Shown here piece by piece: positions 5,684 to 7,297 of a stretch of DNA of 7,297 nucleotides. Origin of the DNA: Anaerolineales bacterium (lineage in GTDB: Bacteria; Chloroflexota; Anaerolineae; 4572-78; J111). Within the stretch, counting starts at the first letter, position 1; each line of letters starts with the position of its first letter. The notes below the pieces were generated by a model. That model made no database searches, had not been told where the DNA came from, and was given only the letters and a program-made list of their open reading frames with translations. The translations under genes were made by a program, and so were the position numbers. The stretch spans positions 1-7,297 of the forward strand of contig JAAUSP010000389.1 in assembly GCA_012032575.1 (NCBI GenBank), read 5' to 3'.

Positions 5684-6322
5684 TTGTACAAGCAAATCTC
5701 GAAAATAAGCTGGAATACCCTATCAATAGTGGCAGTAGCTTTAGTTATAATGTGGATTATTTGGCCACCGCCTCCACCGCCTCCACCGCCTCCACCCCCA
5801 ACCGTTACTCCTAAAGGGCCTATCTTGGAGGCTATCAAACATGTTAACAAGCAAATATTCATCGAACACTATAGTATGGTGGATGTGGAATACAGCGAAG
5901 TCCCCACAGAATGGCTTCCATTTATAAAGCAAGAAGTTGTTGTCTTACTACGAGGACGTATCCCCGCCGGTTTTGATTTGCAGCAACTTACTGAGAATAA
6001 CATTTGGGTTAGTTCGGATGGCAAACGGGTGCAGTTAACGCTTCCGCCCCCTATAATATTTGAAGATAATGTTGCCATTGATTTTGAGAATAGCCGTATT
6101 TTAACCCAAAGTGACAATTGTCCAAACTTTCTTTGTGAAGATACACTTGAGGCTCATCAAAACAAAGTTTTACCCACCGGCAGAGATTTTTTAATTAGCT
6201 TTGCCCGTGAAAGTGGTATCCTTGAGCAAACAGCCGAGGATGGCAGAAAATACTATGAGCAATTTTTAAAATCTTTGGGCTTTGAGGAAGTTCGTGTGGT
6301 AATCAACGGGTATGGGTTATGA
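5684..6322 (+). CDS. Second DUF4230-like protein, TTG start, 12-proline tract
   Basis: A 212-residue protein starting at TTG 5684. It has a transmembrane anchor (about 11-27), then 12 consecutive prolines (28-39, from a nine-base CCACCGCCT repeat), then TVTPKGP. The DUF4230-like domain spans about 60-207. Its core, IKQEVVVLLRGRIPAGFDLQ, then VQLTLPPPIIF and the closing FLKSLGFEEVRVV, parallels the upstream gene. It differs in having an insert with CPNFLC (146-151), a CX4C pair absent from the upstream paralogue. Twelve prolines in a row would be expected to need EF-P for efficient translation (known biology). The close spacing and shared domain indicate tandem duplication or a heteromeric pair in one operon. 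The function is unknown. The stop is followed by hairpins without a clear T-tract. Confidence 0.83.
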   Translation: MYKQISKISWNTLSIVAVALVIMWIIWPPPPPPPPPPPPTVTPKGPILEAIKHVNKQIFIEHYSMVDVEYSEVPTEWLPFIKQEVVVLLRGRIPAGFDLQQLTENNIWVSSDGKRVQLTLPPPIIFEDNVAIDFENSRILTQSDNCPNFLCEDTLEAHQNKVLPTGRDFLISFARESGILEQTAEDGRKYYEQFLKSLGFEEVRVVINGYGL

Positions 6323-6513
6323 ACTTAAGGTTAATCCTTATGTTCTAAAGAAATGCCTACCGAGCATTTCCAGCGGGTGGACTAGACTTGGTTTCTCTTG
6401 AAGTAATCTTATGCATTTTGGAGCTATTGGTTCTTGAGGACTTCGTGACCGCCGCTGAAATGCAGGCGTTAGCGGCGGAAAACAACGTTATAGTTCAGTA
6501 AACCTAAAAACTG
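6323..6513 (+). other. Spacer with mutually exclusive hairpins
   Basis: No gene is visible. TAAGG/CCTTA forms a small hairpin just after the stop. GAAATGC (6350-6356) pairs with GCATTTC (6364-6370) across seven bases. CCGCCGCTGA (6449-6458) pairs with TTAGCGGCGG (6469-6478) as a ten-base stem with one wobble. In addition, GCATTTCCAGCGG (6364-6376) can pair with CCGCTGAAATGC (6452-6463) with one bulged base, which would break both hairpins. None is followed by a T-run, so a standard terminator is not supported. Confidence 0.5.
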
Positions 6514-6522
6514 TGGTATAAT
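6514..6522 (+). promoter_or_regulatory. Extended -10 promoter for the two-gene DUF2283 unit
   Basis: TGG directly followed by TATAAT (6517-6522) makes an extended -10. The bases 17 upstream (TTCAGT, 6494-6499) are a poor -35, which an extended -10 can tolerate. The expected transcript start near 6529 lies about 40 bases before ATG 6568. Confidence 0.5.
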
Positions 6523-6567
6523 CGTACTGTCTGAGGCGACCCGTTGAGTGGCTCTAAAAGAAAGAAT

Positions 6568-6603
6568 ATGAAACGCTGGACAGTCCGTGACCGTTATGGC
6601 AAA
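6568..6603 (+). other. Out-of-frame probable original 5' end of the next gene
   Basis: From ATG 6568 the codons read MKRWTVRDRYGK, then run into an unrelated frame that stops at a TAA near 6652. Removing one A from 6601-6603 joins this to NDIYLTQERWEHI without a break. The resulting N-terminus, MKRWTVRDRYGNDIYLT, is a natural-looking continuous start. This suggests a one-base insertion or a sequencing error. Confidence 0.6.
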
Positions 6604-6889
6604 CGATATTTATTTGACCCAAGAACGCTGGGAACATATTGTCCAACCCCTTAACCATCCTGAAATGTTAGCCTATGAGAGCCATCTGCAAGAAACGATC
6701 CAGTCAGGCCAACATAATCAGGACCCGCTTAACCCACAGAAATATCGCTATGTTAGAGCGTTTGCCGATTTAGCCGAAGATAACACGCACCTTATTGCCA
6801 TCGTTCTGTTCAGGTTTAGTGAGGGAGAGGCAGGTAAACCTGTGTCAAATAATTACATCGTGACTGCCTATCAAAAAGAAATCGGGTAA
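6596..6889 (+). CDS. Small protein with possible nuclease/toxin-like fold, 5' end probably frameshifted
   Basis: 97 residues from ATG 6596; GTG 6587 in the same frame would add three, and the probable original start lies out of frame at 6568. There is no Shine-Dalgarno before 6596 or 6587. Visible segments are YLTQERWEHI, NHPEM (20-24), LQETIQSG, QDPLNPQKYRYVRAF, LIAIVLFRF and a closing NNYIVTAYQK. The order of two helices with a His-containing WEHI..NHPEM motif and then beta strands recalls small BECR-fold (barnase/EndoU/RelE-like) nucleases found beside DUF2283 proteins. I cannot prove the fold or catalysis from sequence alone. It lies five bases before the DUF2283 gene and shares a promoter with it. 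The product may be truncated by about ten residues. Confidence 0.7.
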   Translation: MANDIYLTQERWEHIVQPLNHPEMLAYESHLQETIQSGQHNQDPLNPQKYRYVRAFADLAEDNTHLIAIVLFRFSEGEAGKPVSNNYIVTAYQKEIG

Positions 6890-6894
6890 AGTCT

Positions 6895-7260
6895 ATGAGT
6901 GAGCCAATTTTTAACTATGATGAGATTAGTGATACTTTGTATGTTTCATTTGCCCCCGGCGAAACAGCGACCGGGATTGAATTGAATGAGCATATTCTGT
7001 TGCGGCTTAATAAGCCGGAACGTCGAGCCATCGGACTAACTTTTTTTGAGTACTCGCTTTTGGCTCAAAGAACAGAGATGGGGCCGCGTAGTTTTCCCCT
7101 GACAGGACTGGCCGCGTTATCGGATGAGTTGCGCGGCCTGGTTCTTGAGATTTTGCTTCAGTCGCCGGTGAATGAACTATTGTTATTATCAGCCTATACC
7201 CCTTCTATGGTAGAAACTATTCCTATTACCTCCCTTCAACCTGTCCCACTGGCTGGTTAA
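6895..7260 (+). CDS. DUF2283 domain protein
   Basis: A 121-residue protein. Residues about 5-55 match the DUF2283 pattern: FNYDEISDTLYVSF, then GIELNEHILLRLN, then IGLTFFEYS. This is a small beta-rich domain of unknown function, often encoded next to another small gene. Residues 65-121 form an extension (FPLTGLAAL, a Leu-rich helix at about 77-90, then LLLLSAYTPSMVETIPI). There is no membrane segment with flanking charges, so it is probably cytosolic. ATG 6895 follows the upstream stop by five bases, so translation is likely coupled. If the pair is a toxin-antitoxin unit, this would be the antitoxin candidate; that is inference from gene order. The remaining 37 bases to the window end hold nothing recognisable. 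Confidence 0.85.
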   Translation: MSEPIFNYDEISDTLYVSFAPGETATGIELNEHILLRLNKPERRAIGLTFFEYSLLAQRTEMGPRSFPLTGLAALSDELRGLVLEILLQSPVNELLLLSAYTPSMVETIPITSLQPVPLAG

Positions 7261-7297
7261 GGAAAGGTCTCCAGGGTAAATGAGGCCCATAAAAGCA

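Noticed and set aside
6449..6478. Rho-independent terminator
   Set aside because: The stem is good, but neither strand has a T-run after it.

Overview
The window looks like chromosomal DNA from a member of the Chloroflexota (Anaerolineae-like). This is an inference from the protein families (MoxR/DUF58 operon, a small PF13769-type protein, DUF4230 and DUF2283 proteins), the Thr/Pro-rich linkers and the heptamer repeats between genes. No rRNA, tRNA, CRISPR array or transposase gene was found.

Left third (1-3070, minus strand, GC-rich): an operon transcribed right to left. It holds a MoxR-type AAA+ ATPase (1951-2943), a DUF58 protein with a von Willebrand A-like metal site (995-1882), and a BatD-like membrane protein that runs off the left edge (1 to about 971). 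These three usually act together: a MoxR ATPase chaperones or activates envelope-associated vWA proteins. Each spacer in or upstream of the operon carries a different short tandem or inverted repeat: 21 heptamers at 784-930, a 15-bp-stem palindrome at 1906-1949, and an octamer-based inverted array at 3127-3197. The 784-930 array is open in all three minus-strand frames, is exactly 49 codons long and appears to supply part of the BatD-like signal peptide.

Middle (3070-4050): a divergent promoter region, then a 99-residue PF13769-like protein (3295-3594), then about 450 bases without a convincing gene. That gap contains an imperfect inverted repeat and a good -10 box.

Right half, part 1 (4051-6322, plus strand, clearly AT-richer): three genes in probable operon order. 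The first encodes a membrane-anchored protein built almost wholly of Ile-Pro-Val-type beta repeats. The next two encode membrane-anchored DUF4230 proteins with Pro-rich linkers. The first DUF4230 gene carries what looks like a pair of compensating one-base indels that recode its linker. The second has a run of 12 prolines. This set is the best candidate for an undescribed envelope module.

Right half, part 2 (6323-7297): a spacer with alternative RNA hairpins and an extended -10 promoter. It is followed by a small two-gene unit: a protein with a possible nuclease/toxin-like fold, whose 5' end looks frameshifted, and a DUF2283 protein five bases downstream. The arrangement resembles a toxin-antitoxin pair, but that function is inferred, not shown.
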